A DNA stretch of 64,000 nt from Rhizodiscina lignyota (lineage: Eukaryota; Ascomycota; Dothideomycetes; Aulographales; Rhizodiscinaceae). The notes beneath the pieces are model-generated. The model was not told the origin of the DNA and searched no databases. It worked only from the letters and a program-made list of their open reading frames with translations. The DNA lies in the NCBI GenBank assembly GCA_010015805.1, contig ML978122.1:434001-498000 (forward strand). The letters run 5' to 3'. The position numbers were made by a program, and so were the translations under genes. Below, piece after piece: positions 32,807-44,000 of the stretch (the stretch's first letter is position 1; each line of letters starts with the position of its first letter).

Positions 32807-34108
32807 ATGAAGTTCTCAACCATCCTAGCTCTCTACGCTTCGGCAAAGATTCTCCCTGCCATGGCATGGCCTGGCATGAAGAACATCATGGCCGAACTCG
32901 AGCACAAGCTCGCCGCACGGCAGGACGAGGTCGGTGATGGCGACGGAACTGACGTAGAAGACTCTGACGAACTGATTGGCGACCTTGTGACAGTTGGTGC
33001 CGTCACAGATGTTGCCCAGCAGATACAAGGAGTCATCACCGGATCGATAGACGGATTCTCAAGCGAAGCCTACACGACAACAGTGCCTGCCAAAAAGTCA
33101 GCAGCATGTGCAGCAGATACGTGCTGCATCTGGAGTTATATTGCGGCAGATATGAAGAAGAAGTTTTCTGGTTCTTCGGGCCGTTGTAATGGTTTCGCAA
33201 GAGCAGCGGTACGAATGGGTTTTCACGATGCTGGAGCGTGGAGTAAGACTTCGACCAACGGGGGAGCGGACGGCAGCTTGATCTTGGCAGGAGAAATCAG
33301 CAGGGCGGAGAACAACGGGCTCCAAGACATCGTCAGCTGGACGACGTCCTTGTACAGCAAATACAAGACCTACGGAGTTGGGATGGCAGATATGATCCAG
33401 ATGGCCGCGACTGTAGCGACGGTGGTATGCCCACTTGGTCCCAGAATACGATCGTATGTCGGCAGAATAGATAACTCTGCGCCGGCTCCTGATGGGTAAG
33501 CTCCGATCCCTCCCTGGCCATAGAACCTCTTTGAGAAATGTGCTCACATTGTGTCTAGCTTGCTTCCCGACGTCAACGCAGATGCAGAGACTCTCATACA
33601 GCTTTTTGCTGACAAGACAATCAAGACGCATGGCCTTACTGCCCTTATCGGAGCCCATAGCACCAGTCAACAACGCTTTGTCAATACATCCAGAGCCTTC
33701 GATCCTCAGGACTCCACTCCCGGTATCTGGGACGTTAACTTTTACAATCAGACTCTGCAGCCTGCATCAGCAATCCCAAAGCGTGTCTTTAAATTCAACT
33801 CCGACGTCGTGCTCTCGCAACACCCCGTCGTCGCCACAGAATGGAACAAGTTCGTGACCGACCAAAGCGACTGGAACGAGGACTTTTCGCGCGAGTACGT
33901 GCGGCTCAGCCTGCTCGGCGTCAACAACATCAACAATCTCATCGAGTGCACGAAGGTGCTGCCGGCGGCCAAGACGACCTACACGCCGCCGGACAAAGCC
34001 ATCATTCTAAAGTGGCTGGCGGGGCAGTTCCCGAAGCTGGGAAAGTTCTTGGACTCGGCGGACAAGCTCAACTCAACGCTACTCAAAAGCCTGGGGTACA
34101 CTCCGTAG
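32807..34108 (+). CDS. Secreted class II-like heme peroxidase (generic peroxidase type)
   Basis: A secreted heme enzyme that oxidises small donors with hydrogen peroxide. Exons 32807-33495 and 33559-34108 around a 63-nt intron give 412 aa. A signal peptide (MKFSTILALYASAKILPAMA) is followed by an unusual acidic 70-residue segment before the first cysteines (CAADTCC at about 101-107). The distal site is R136 and H140 in VRMGFHDAG, with the calcium-binding loop NGGADGS after it. The proximal His is H263 in ALIGAHST. DSTPGIWDVNFY also fits the family. The Mn-binding glutamates expected 11 and 7 residues before the distal His are Gly and Ala here, so a manganese peroxidase is unlikely. The next gene is convergent, 300 bp away. 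I read this as an ascomycete generic peroxidase, possibly involved in phenol or wall chemistry. Confidence 0.88.
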
Positions 34109-34405
34109 ATGCGATGCATTGGCTCGGCAGCCTGTACAATCGGCCGATTTGGGTGCAGGTGCCGGCGCCGTTGAGGATATCGGGAGGAGTTTGAAGGGCG
34201 TTTGGGGGTGGCATTTCGTAGGGGTCTGGTATAGAGAGTTTGGGCATTGGAGAGGCATGAAAACTGGCGTTCAAATAGCGGTTAGGAATTCAAACCAGCT
34301 CTATTCATATCGCAGGATTAATGAGGACTGCTCATTGCCGTCATCCCCTCTGTCTGATTGCCATGTCTATCAGTAATTCTGCAATATTGCTCGAGCTGAA
34401 GCAGC

Positions 34406-35725
34406 TCATAAACGGGGAAGTCCGGAAAGTCCATTCTTCCTTATAGCAAATCCCTCCTTACTAATAATGTCGTTTTCTTCAAGCACAAAGGCATGTGTGC
34501 CGGTGTACTTCGCCCACCCTTCAACCCGAACTCTTACTGCTTCTGCCGCGGTAGGATTGGCCGCGAAGTGATTGTTGACTTCTTCCACTGGCGTGCCCAA
34601 AAACCTTCCTTCATGGAAATGTACGGAGACAATGCTCTCGAAATTCCGACTCTCCCCAAGCCTTATCGTGCCTTTGGCGTAGGCTGCCGCAACGCGCGCT
34701 TGTACCCCAGAGCCTGTGGGGGAGCGGTCGATCTGCGAGTCTGCAAAGAAGCAGATACTCAGTCCGGACTCCCAAAACCTCTCTTCTTGGGGATTCACAG
34801 GCCCGTCGTCCACTATGATGATGACGCCGTAGAGGAAGCGCAAGTCGGAGTTCAAATCGGCCTCGCCCACGGAGTGGAGCACTTTCTCCTTCGTCGCCGG
34901 ATCTTCGTTGACGGCTTTGATGATGGCGTTCGCAGCGGTTCTCAGTGCTTCGATGTCCATCTCTTCTTCTTCGTCGTCCTTCCTTTTCCTCAAATTCAAT
35001 CCAGGGGAGAACCCCAGGTCGGATGCTTTGACGAGCGCATAGAATGCGCCTCCGTAGGCAAAATCAACGCGTACCAAGTCTCGCTTCCGACCCGGCCAAG
35101 TCAGCTCCTCTGGCAACTCGATGATGTGATTCAGCGCAGTCGCAAATGAGGGGACGGAGAGGAACGAGACAGGACGAGACGGGTCCGACGCCTGACCATC
35201 ACGGGTAGTAGGGCATGTTATAGTCACAACGCCGCACGGTGCGTGTAATTTGATTTCCACGCTTTGATTCTCCGCATCATACTTCAGCTTCTCCCGGTTC
35301 GGAAATACGGCCAAATCATGCGTGTCGACGAGGAAGCGGCCCAGCGCGATGGTCGCGTGCCCGCACATAGTCGAGTAGCCGTCGTTTGTCATGAAAAGCA
35401 CGCCGATGTCCGCGTCTCCGTACGTTACCAGCTCGGTGTCCTGGACGAGCAGCGCGCCGTACATGTCCCAGTGGCCGCGAGGCTCGAGGATGACGCGCTT
35501 ACGCAGGTGGTCGTAGTGCTTCATCAGATCGCGACGCTGGACCAAGAGCGGGCCGGTGAGCTTGGGGAAGCCGGAGATGATGATGCGCGTAGGTTCGCCG
35601 GTGGTGTGCATGTCGATTGTCGTTATGGGAGCGTTGGCCTGGACTTGGCTACGAAGACTCTTGATGACGTCCATGTCGAGAGATTGATCTTGGAGCGGTT
35701 CTTTTGATTTTGTGTTAGATTGCAA
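34406..35725 (-). CDS. trans-3-hydroxy-L-proline dehydratase (proline racemase superfamily)
   Basis: This enzyme is expected to dehydrate trans-3-hydroxy-L-proline to a pyrroline-2-carboxylate, allowing use of collagen-like or hydroxyproline compounds. It is a single exon of 439 aa. The superfamily start DMHTTGEPTRI is at about 38-48. The first catalytic motif keeps Cys (C121 in MCGHATIALG). The second is DRSPTGSG with T337 where a true racemase has Cys. Cys/Thr is the known pattern of the dehydratase (human L3HYPDH has Cys104 and Thr273), whereas Cys/Cys marks racemases and 4-hydroxyproline epimerases. A charged insertion (RKRKDDEEEEMD, about 246-257) lengthens the protein. A later start at MDVIKSLRSQ (residue 18) is possible. 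The call rests on the motif and would be settled by a tree. Confidence 0.9.
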   Translation of the reverse strand: MQSNTKSKEPLQDQSLDMDVIKSLRSQVQANAPITTIDMHTTGEPTRIIISGFPKLTGPLLVQRRDLMKHYDHLRKRVILEPRGHWDMYGALLVQDTELVTYGDADIGVLFMTNDGYSTMCGHATIALGRFLVDTHDLAVFPNREKLKYDAENQSVEIKLHAPCGVVTITCPTTRDGQASDPSRPVSFLSVPSFATALNHIIELPEELTWPGRKRDLVRVDFAYGGAFYALVKASDLGFSPGLNLRKRKDDEEEEMDIEALRTAANAIIKAVNEDPATKEKVLHSVGEADLNSDLRFLYGVIIIVDDGPVNPQEERFWESGLSICFFADSQIDRSPTGSGVQARVAAAYAKGTIRLGESRNFESIVSVHFHEGRFLGTPVEEVNNHFAANPTAAEAVRVRVEGWAKYTGTHAFVLEENDIISKEGFAIRKNGLSGLPRL

Positions 35726-37412
35726 GCGCTAATAGACGATAAGAATTGCAGGCGTTGGAATGCTGTGGAACAAATGCAAAAAGCCAAAAGTGGATGACAC
35801 TGGTTAGAGATGGTGAAGTGAGAATCCTCAATACGTTTTGTAGAGTGGAGACTGCTTCTTAAGGGTCTAAATCTTTCTGAGGCAGGCGGACATGGCAACA
35901 AACTTGAATGGACGGAACTAGCTACCCAGTTGCTATTACATGCAGCAGCGGATATGAACGCTGAAACTGACATTAGAGGATGGACGAGGCAATACTTGCT
36001 CTCCTTAAAATTTGGGACGTCTAGGTGAGCAACAATGTCAACCTCTGGCAATGGATAATGGTATTGAGACTCGTGCTTTCATCCGCCCAACGAAATCGTC
36101 GAAGGCACAAGATGCAGGAGTAAAGAATTAAGAAGGCTTCTACTAAGTTTGAACGCGGTACAGTTCAAACAGAAGATAAGTCTCGTTAATCCCTGCGACA
36201 TTTATGTAATAGCATCCTGAGCACCAGACAAGTGCAATAACTTTTCTTCTAAGCAATCTGGCCTAACATTCTAACCATCAACAAGAGAATTCACCATTAG
36301 CGTGGATTACGGGCTGCGTATAGCGAAACGAGCGCACGCATAGGAGTCTATGTCATCGGAAGTATAAAGTAGCTCGTTATCTCGACATGGACATTGCATG
36401 TCGACTATAAAGCAAAGCCAAAGTCAATTGATTGCTGGTGTGGGGATCAAGACGGCTTCCAACGTGATTGAACGCGACATTCTGGCACGGTTCGAATTAC
36501 GGAAAAGTCTCTTCGAACGGCACCAACTTGTGTAATAAAGTTTGAAAAGCCGTACGTATGAATGTCTAAATTTCAAGCGCGGCCATGGGTTAAGTTCCTT
36601 TTGTTTAACGATAGCAACGACTTGCCCAGATGTCTCTTCCGCCTCCCAATCTTCCTCCGCGTCATGATACATGGGGCTGATCGCGTGTATAGTGGAGTAA
36701 TCGAAATTTGCCGGCCGACTGCTGTAGATCTGAAATCTATACCGCGAACTACTGACGGAGTAGCATTCGACTGTCCCAGATCCCCCTTTATGCCTCCCGG
36801 TGTTCCGATAACCTGGATCATGCGTCGCTGGTGCATTGCAAAATTGTAGTTTCGAAGGGTTGTCATGTGTTTCTTCTTCGCGATCGGGATGTCGCTATCC
36901 ATGGGGAATTGTTGAAGACTGTTGTTGTATGACGTAGGTTCAGAAGCGAGAGTTTGGTTCAAAAAAAAACAAAGCGCGCTTTCTTGATGGCACCTAGTAG
37001 GTCGTCGAGTGCTCTAGAAGCTAATAATACATTAATATCTAAATTAATAGCAGTAGGGCTGACTGCGTCGATGAGCTCATCTAGGGCAGGAATGTCGTCG
37101 TAAAATGGCTGATCGCCATGTTCGACGTCCAACTTCCCATGAGTCCTATGTTGCGATACTCAGGAGGCGAAGTTCGCAATCGCACTGCAGCCAACAAGTC
37201 AACACAGTTACGGCAGGAGCGTGCTCAACAGAAGCAGTAGACTCAGTGAAAATTCAACTATCATCCATTGTGCCATACCGTAAAGCTTTGCACATGATCT
37301 CATTGTCTCCTATCTGCAATTATTACAAGCGTTCTCCTAAAAGCCCCTCCGTTGGGCAGGGTATATACTCCGCACACTCCTCAAACGCCCTCGCTGCTGC
37401 CGAACTCAATCA
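35726..37412. other. Intergenic, AT-rich, no gene recognised
   Basis: This 1.7-kb segment holds the dehydratase promoter and the 3' region of the mucin-like gene. It is AT-rich between 36.1 and 37.1 kb. Open frames at 36562-36962 have no motif. Confidence 0.45.
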
Positions 37413-40054
37413 TCAACGAACCAGGTTGTTTGCCCGATACTGCCGATATCCAACACTTGGGGCTCTTGGTCTCCCACCAGGTGCGCTCCTTTCGACTGGA
37501 ATGCTCGGCGGATTCGGTGGCGGACTCGGGCTGCTTGTATGTGTCGACCTGGTTGGCTCGGGGCTCGTGCTTGGCCTGTCGCCTGTCGGTGACGTTGAAG
37601 GCGAGGTCTGGCCGAAGTCAAACGAGAAGCCTGTGTCTTGGAAGACATTCGGCAGGATTGGCGCGCCGTTCATGCCGGTGATGGGGCTGCTGGCACGGTT
37701 CTGGTTCACTTCGACAATATCGTCTTCCTCTTCGCGCTCCGAGACCTGTGGTAGATTCGGCGCCACCGCGACCACTGGGAGTTTTGGCTGGTTCGAGATG
37801 GGTGTGTTGTTGAAGCCGACGTTGACGCTTGGCGGCGCTGGGTTTTGCACCAATCTCACAGCACCGGAGTGCGAGCCATCGGGTCGCATGCCACCAAGGC
37901 CTGGGTTGATGTTGTTCGGGTTTGGCCCGACAGGACGAGGCACGATGCGGCCACCGGGTGTCATCACAGTCTCGCCAAACGGATAGTACAGCTGCGTTGC
38001 GCGAGCATCTGCGACAGAGGCGTCACTGATGGCGCTGATTCTGCTGAGGTTGGTGGTTGTGGTTTCGGACTCGTCGTCGCTGGAAATGTCGCTAAATGGT
38101 CTGTCCCGCACGTTGTCTGGGATGCCGTAGGACCTGTAGGACTTGTAGGACTTTGTGGACACCGCTCTAGAGGGGCCTTTCGATGTAGCGGCCGATGTGG
38201 AGCGTGAGGGCGCCTTGGATGGCGCTCGTGATGGGTGGCCACTGGCGAACGAGAGACTGCCGGCGGTCTTAGGCCGCTTCTCCTCTGGTACCTCGAATGG
38301 ATTCAGGGGAGTGTTCAGCAGCGCCACTTCAGAGGGGTCCAGGAAGGGGTTATGTGCTTGTGGAATTTCCGGCAATGGTGGTGGCGGGCTTGGTGATCTC
38401 GAATCATCCGAGTAGCGAGAGTATGCACTAACGGATGATACGGCGCTGTGGACAGAGGTGCTTCTAGGTATCACCGGAGCAGGAGCTGCAGCCAGTGTTG
38501 CACTTGGAGGCGGTGGTCTCGGAGGAGGAATGGAAGAAGCCACTGCTGCGCTCGCTCGAGCTGCCGGCCCAGTCTTCATGAGGCTCTCTGGACCACCGAT
38601 CATTGACATCTGTGGCGTTCGAAGACTTGGGAGAGTGGGGCTGTTGACAGGCGCGTGGTCTGGGTTCTCGGAATCCATTGCACGAAGGGACGAGAAGCGA
38701 TTCCGTGGATCGTTCGGACCAGCCACAGGAATTGGACCACTAATGTTCCGTCTCCCTTCGCTCTCACTGTCGCTGTCCTCCTCCATCTTCTTACGCCTCT
38801 TCATCAAAAACGTTGCAATTCCAATGCCCGCGGCAATGGCAATAAGGGGAATAAAAATACCAAGGGCAACTTTACCGCCTGTGGACAAGCCACCAGACGC
38901 TTTATCCTTGTTGCCTACAGCGCCGGCGGCACTGCCTGTTGGAGAGCTCTGAGAAGTAGGTGTCGGTGTGATAACTGTCGAAGGCGTGGACACTGGAGTT
39001 GTGACAAACGTGGATTTGAAGTGCGACGTGGTGAACGTCGGCTTGCCTTCTGAATTGGTCGTTGTCATGATGATTTGCTCGCTGGAAACCATTGTCGTAG
39101 GCGGCAGGGTTGTCGGTTTGCCAATTGAGGTAATTGGTGCTTCCGTCTGAGCAGGTGCATCTGAGCCGCTTGAACCTGCGGTTCCTGATCCATTTTCGTC
39201 ATTAGAGCCAGACGCTGCTCCGCCTCCTGAAGCGGCACCTGATGACCCTCCAGAATCATCTCCTGAAGAGCTACCTGAACTGGATGAACCATCGGAGTTG
39301 CTCGAGTTATCAGTAGGTGCGCTTCCGGAGGAATCTCCATCTCCTGAGTTGTCGGATGATCCACTTGAGCTGTCTCCAGATGATCCGCTTGAGCTGTCTC
39401 CAGACGATCCACTTGAGCTGTCGCTGTCTCCAGACGAAGTGGTCGAAGCTGAATCTCCGTTGGACGCGGGTTGGCTAGAGCCAGAATCTCCAGAAGACGA
39501 ACTATCAGAGTTCGAATCCGTTGAGCTACTGCCAGTTGCAACTGCACCCGCTGCCGCCGCAGCCGTAGTCCCTGAGGAGCTAGAGTCATCGCTATCACTG
39601 CTCCCTGCTGCTGTTGAGGCAGGCGTGGATGCGCCACTACCGCTGTCGTCTGAGCTCGAATCGCTGCCGCTGCTTGAGTCACTTGTTGAGCCTGTACCAC
39701 TATCTGACGACGCTGGTTGGCTAGCGCCGGTAGTGGTCGTCGCAACGGGAGAGCTGGTAGTCGCCACTACAACGGTCGTGGAATCCGTGGACGTTGACGA
39801 GGACGATACGGCAGAAGTACTATCCAATGTCAAATTACGTTATATAAAATAAGGCTGAGGTGGACATACGTATCCGTGGTGCCGTTCACCGCCTGTCTCC
39901 TGTCCAAAGGTACCGGCTCCGCGACCTCTCCTTCATGATTTCGTATTACTAGGCCCCCCTTGAACGACTCGAGAATGGAAAAGGCGAAAAGGATAATAGC
40001 CACAGAGGCGTACAACCAAAAGGTCTTGCACAGAGGAGATTTGGTCGACCTCAT
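37413..40054 (-). CDS. Mucin-like single-pass membrane protein with Ser/Thr-rich ectodomain
   Basis: I do not recognise an ortholog. Exons 40054-39870 and 39819-37413 around a 50-nt intron (GTATGT donor) give 863 aa. An N-terminal hydrophobic segment (about 12-31) acts as signal peptide or anchor. A dibasic LDRRQ site at about 50-54 could be cut by Kex2. The ectodomain to about residue 375 is almost wholly Ser, Thr, Asp and Gly, with imperfect SSGDSSSGSSGDS repeats, and would be heavily O-glycosylated. One membrane helix (VALGIFIPLIAIAAGIGIATF, about 378-400) precedes a KRRKK stop-transfer. The roughly 460-residue cytosolic tail is Pro/Ser-rich with acidic patches. This layout is that of fungal surface sensors or mucins (Wsc, Mid2 or Msb2 style), but no Wsc or HMH domain is visible, so function is inference. 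Confidence 0.82.
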
Positions 40055-41784
40055 CTTCTCATGTCGTGAAATGCTGGATATCTCGTCGCCGGAAATTACA
40101 ATTAAACGAGGGTACTGGTTATTAATGCGTCGCTTTCAAAAGCTCATGATGGTGAACGAGCGTGTCGCAGTGAGTCGAAATGAACGGACGAGACCGGTAT
40201 AGGTCTCTTTCGAAGTCGCAAAGTGTCGAAGGGAGCAGCAACCGTGCCTCACTTGGGGCGGCGGATGGTTTTGAGGCCCATCGGCGGCTGCACCCTCGCG
40301 AACACGGTTGGGGCCCATCGCGTGTGGCTCGTACTCGTGAGCTTTGGCGGTGGTTGTCGCTGGGTTAATTTCCGTGCGGGAGGGATGGAGCGGCGCATCG
40401 GCCATGGAAAGCTCAGGAACAGGTTTAGCGCATCGATCTTTTGCCTTGTTTTCCTCCTCTTGGCACATGCTTGCTCGCTCGCTCGAGCCCCTGAGAGGGA
40501 TGCCGTTTCGTTTCAAAATGAGAGACATGGAGACGCTGACATGGATTTGAGATAGCTTATCAAACACGTTTTGACGTTCCACGCGCGTATAAAGAAGAGA
40601 TAATAACTGCACCCACCCGCTTTGCCTCACTTTCAACTATGAACGCATTTCATGAGCTTTCGAACGCGCACACGACTCAACGAAAATTCGCCGAAGTCTC
40701 AAGAGCAGCTTGAGTCAGGAGAACAAACGCGGGAGGCGCCACGGCTCACTGGCTTCGCGTGGATGCTTGTCATCAGTGCGCCCACCTTCGATTTCGCTAG
40801 GAGTCTGAGCTTCTGCTTTTGAATTCGGCCTTCACTCCCAACGTGCCGTGGGCCACGTGATATCCTTTTGCGGATCCCCATCTCATTCTCCACCTCCGTT
40901 TATGCATTTGACAGGGCCATGCATAAGTAAGTCCGCCGAATACGATAAGTAGCTTTGCGCGGTCCCCTTCAAGAGTTCCTCTCCTGTCAGTCACTTGGGA
41001 AGAAGATGGATGCGGGGTGCATTCGGCGACGTTGCCGCGAGAAGTTCTGCATGTAAGAGGCGTTATTTTCAACCACACATCAAGCAGCAGGACTGCCTCC
41101 ATCAAGTACCATTTCCACCGACATGTCGCCGCCCACGGAGAATGCACCACGTTTTTATTGACAACTGCACACTTCCACCTGAAGTTCTCGCTTTGCAGTC
41201 TTACCAAGCACTCTTTAACGGCATGAGGTAACGCGTCAGTCGATCGACCCCTCATTTCGTTTCTCTTCTGTCTTTCTTTTGTATCAATTTTCAATATTTC
41301 TACTTTGTGTGCCAGGGGCTTCTTCCGGATTCCGTAGGCCATCGCTTTGGTGTGGCCATTCAACTCTCCATTGAACCCTCCATTGTGCAGCTCCTTAGCT
41401 TCCTTCTTGAAGCCTGTTGTGTGATGATAGGCGGGCTAACAATAGGCTTGTACCTTCTTTGGTGCACCTGAAAGTTCTCAAAGCGTGTCTGATCCAATGC
41501 CGTACTACCAAAATGGTCGCACGCTACCCTGGATCTGTGTGCGGCTTGCTGCTGCTCGGATGGATAGGTAGCCCTAGGTCGAGTATATGATGGCCAGCCG
41601 CTCACCATTTTCTGTTCCTTTCTCTCCGGCCTGAGCGTTCTATCGATTTCAGCACAGCCGATCTCGACGTACGATTTAGTCTCAAGTGATTCAGTTATCA
41701 TCTCCCTTGTCACTACTCCGTAGCTACAGCACAATCAGCGAACGGAGCTCATAGTATTGATACCTCGATCTACATCAAATCAAA
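40055..41784. other. Intergenic between divergent mucin-like and But2-domain genes
   Basis: This 1.7-kb stretch contains the promoters of both flanking genes. A TACTCCGTA 9-mer lies at 41716-41724, 60 bp before the But2-protein start. A 188-codon open frame at 40797-41363 (minus) has no recognisable motif and is not called. Confidence 0.45.
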
Positions 41785-42396
41785 ATGAAGTTCTTCCTCG
41801 CCGCTGCCGCTCTCCTGGGTCTCGTCGCCCCTTCTCCCGTTTCCGAGCCAGGATATCATAAAGGTCACGTCACCTGCCCCGTCAACGGCACTCTCCCACC
41901 ATCATACGTCAAGCCATGCCTGATGGTCCCCGTCTCCGCCAAACGCCCCACCGTGGCCTTCGGCGGCACCGAGAAGCCCATCATCACCCCCAACGACTTC
42001 TGCACCATCTTCAACCTCGACCTGCCGCCCTCCGCCTACGACAAGGTGTGCCAGCTCGTCTTCCTCTTCCCGGACCACCATCAGACGCCCAGCTGGTACA
42101 GCTACCATGGCGCGGGCCACTTCAGCTTCACGGGCTACGCTGTCGGCGCGGGTGCCACAGAGCAGACGACATATAAGAACCAGCCAGTCGCTGGTCCGAA
42201 TCCGCCGAGTCCGCCGGCCGAGCTGGCCCCTGGCAATGCGTATGTTATCAACTCCGCACCGTGCGGTCTTCCAAAGGGTCTGACGGCGCCGGTCACCGTG
42301 TCTGGTATGCTTTGCAGCACGGACACCACGCTCAAGTTTCTGCAGAGCGATGCGAAGTGCCCGCTGGGTTTCTTTGTCGAGCTGCTGGATCAGTAG
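41785..42396 (+). CDS. Small secreted protein with But2-like C-terminal domain
   Basis: A single exon of 203 aa with a signal peptide (MKFFLAAAALLGLVAPSPVS). The rest matches the pattern of the secreted But2 C-terminal domain family of fungi: FGGTEKPIITPNDFCTIF, CQLVFLFPD, SFTGYAVGAGATEQTTY, ELAPGNAYVINSAPC and SGMLCSTDTTLKFLQS. Six or more cysteines suggest disulfides. The domain was named after S. pombe But2, but in filamentous fungi the secreted versions have no proven function; some are wall or host-interface proteins. The leader before the ATG (TACATCAAATCAAA) is a typical fungal leader. Its neighbours do not hint at a role. Confidence 0.85.
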   Translation: MKFFLAAAALLGLVAPSPVSEPGYHKGHVTCPVNGTLPPSYVKPCLMVPVSAKRPTVAFGGTEKPIITPNDFCTIFNLDLPPSAYDKVCQLVFLFPDHHQTPSWYSYHGAGHFSFTGYAVGAGATEQTTYKNQPVAGPNPPSPPAELAPGNAYVINSAPCGLPKGLTAPVTVSGMLCSTDTTLKFLQSDAKCPLGFFVELLDQ

Positions 42397-42641
42397 GGGA
42401 GTTCAGAGGGGGAATTGGCTACGGTGGGCACTGCATGGTTTCATGATATATGTTCACAGCTCTCACCGTCAGGCTCAGCGCCTGATAATTGGATTTCCAT
42501 AAAGTCGTTAGCCTCAGTTGAATACGTTGCAGTCGTAATTGCGTTCATTCGTTCACTACAGTGCAATTACGTGTTCTCTCTCTCCGTCGTTACCATTCCC
42601 ATCGTCCCGGCATCAAAACCACCAACGTCAATATCTCCCTC

Positions 42642-43277
42642 TCACAAGGTCGCCAATGTCTCTCTCGCATGCCGAATCATCTCCTGGATAAGCCTATCCT
42701 CGTCCCTCAGACATCCGTAGGCGCGCATGATGGTGTGCTGCGGCGCCGAATAGTCGCTTGTCGACGACACGATGGCATTCAATCCTCTCCACAGAGCGAG
42801 CACCTCGTTGCGCAGCCCATCACACTTGTACTTGAGCGCGAAAATGTACAAGTCCAGCATCTCCTCCCAGAACGCCTCGCTATTCGCTTGGACGATGATG
42901 GCTACGCCATCGAGGGCAACTCCGGTGAGGAGAGAGTGCATATGGGACAAATAGATCCGGCCGCCGCCGTACACGAAGTTCTTGAAGGAGGCGAAGGTTG
43001 TGTGGCTGACGAGCGGCAGGTGGATCTCGTCCTCGACACCGACTTTGAAGACGCAGCCGTCGATGATGTTCTCGTTGTGCATGAAGTGGTTCCGGAAGTG
43101 TCTGGAGGCCATGCAGAGGTGCGACTTGCGAATGTGTGCTTCGATCTTCTCGTGGCCCAGCTTGAAGATGACAAGCGGGCTAGTGGTATGCTATTAGTGG
43201 CCTCAAATGGCATTCAACGATGATGGGGATATGGATGCTCACTCATCAGAGGTCCCTGCGTTGGCGTTGGCAGCCAT
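42642..43277 (-). CDS. BTB/POZ-domain protein, short form
   Basis: Exon 1 is only 35 nt (43277-43243) and encodes MAANANAGTSD. A 63-nt intron (GTGAGC donor, CCACTAG acceptor) joins it to exon 2 (43179-42642), giving 190 aa. The join restores DPLVIFKLGHEKIEAHIRKS, typical of fungal BTB proteins, in which the protein opens with a short Asp-Pro-Leu-Val strand. The HxxxLCMASRHFRNHF helix and VFKVGVEDEIHLPLVS strand follow. The rest resembles the BTB-to-linker helices (LDLYIFALKYKCDGLRNEVL). There is no Kelch, MATH or zinc-finger partner. Such short BTB proteins are numerous in Dothideomycetes and may be Cullin-3 adaptors or self-associating factors. No function is proven. Confidence 0.82.
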
Positions 43278-44000
43278 GGTTGGTCGTTTGTTGAAGGCTG
43301 AGAAACAGGAAGTGAGAGGGAGAGGACGGCACGGTAGAAGTGTTATTCGGCCGCGCCTTCGAGGTCGTGTGTTGGGGGTCGAGAAGCAGGCGGAGAGAGT
43401 AAACAATGGCAGAAGTGTTATTCTGCCGCGTCCTCGAAGCCGAGCATGAAGTGGAGAGATGAGCAGACGCAGAAGAGGAAGGATTATAAGAAGAAGAGTA
43501 AAAGACTTTGCAGCGACAAAGAATTGCAGCAGCCTACGCGCGTTGTGAAGAGCAGCGCTTAGATGGGAGGAAGCTCAGGTGCTCAGAAGCTCAATAGCTT
43601 GCTGCCTTGTGTTCACTGTGCTTCTCTTCTCCCCTTTCGCTTTTCAAAAGACAGCACGAGCAAATCGAGTCAAGATTGTGTTATCAATTGGATTCCCTTC
43701 TATGTCGTCTGCCAACGTTCCAATGCTTTTCGATCCGTAGCTCATTTAATCCTATCCAGACCTCGTAAAGTCATATACCAACGCCGGCGCTAGGCATCGA
43801 AACTGGATATCGCAAGACGTTCAAGCTCTTCCGTCAGGTCGCCCAGATACTATCCTTTGGTCCACCCACGCAGCGGCTCGCATCGGCGCCAAATCCTCCC
43901 TCGTACATCTTGTCTCTATCAACAACTTCATCTGACACAAGACAATTGTGTCCCATATATATGGCACGCAGTAAGGAGAAAAAAGCAAGCAAAATTGCTC
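43278..44000. other. Intergenic, no gene recognised
   Basis: This 720-bp segment lies upstream of the BTB gene and downstream of the WD40 gene. Two similar stretches, near 43314-43340 and 43399-43445, contain a GGCAGAAGTGTTATTC.GCCGCG..TCGA pattern and form an imperfect direct repeat about 85 bp apart. No coding sequence seen. Confidence 0.45.

Noticed and set aside
39298-39852. 184-codon plus-strand frame rich in Leu, Glu and Ser
   Set aside because: Antisense shadow of the Ser/Asp-rich repeats of the mucin-like gene.
40797-41363. 188-codon open frame on the minus strand
   Set aside because: No motif, no good start context and no splice partner; likely chance.
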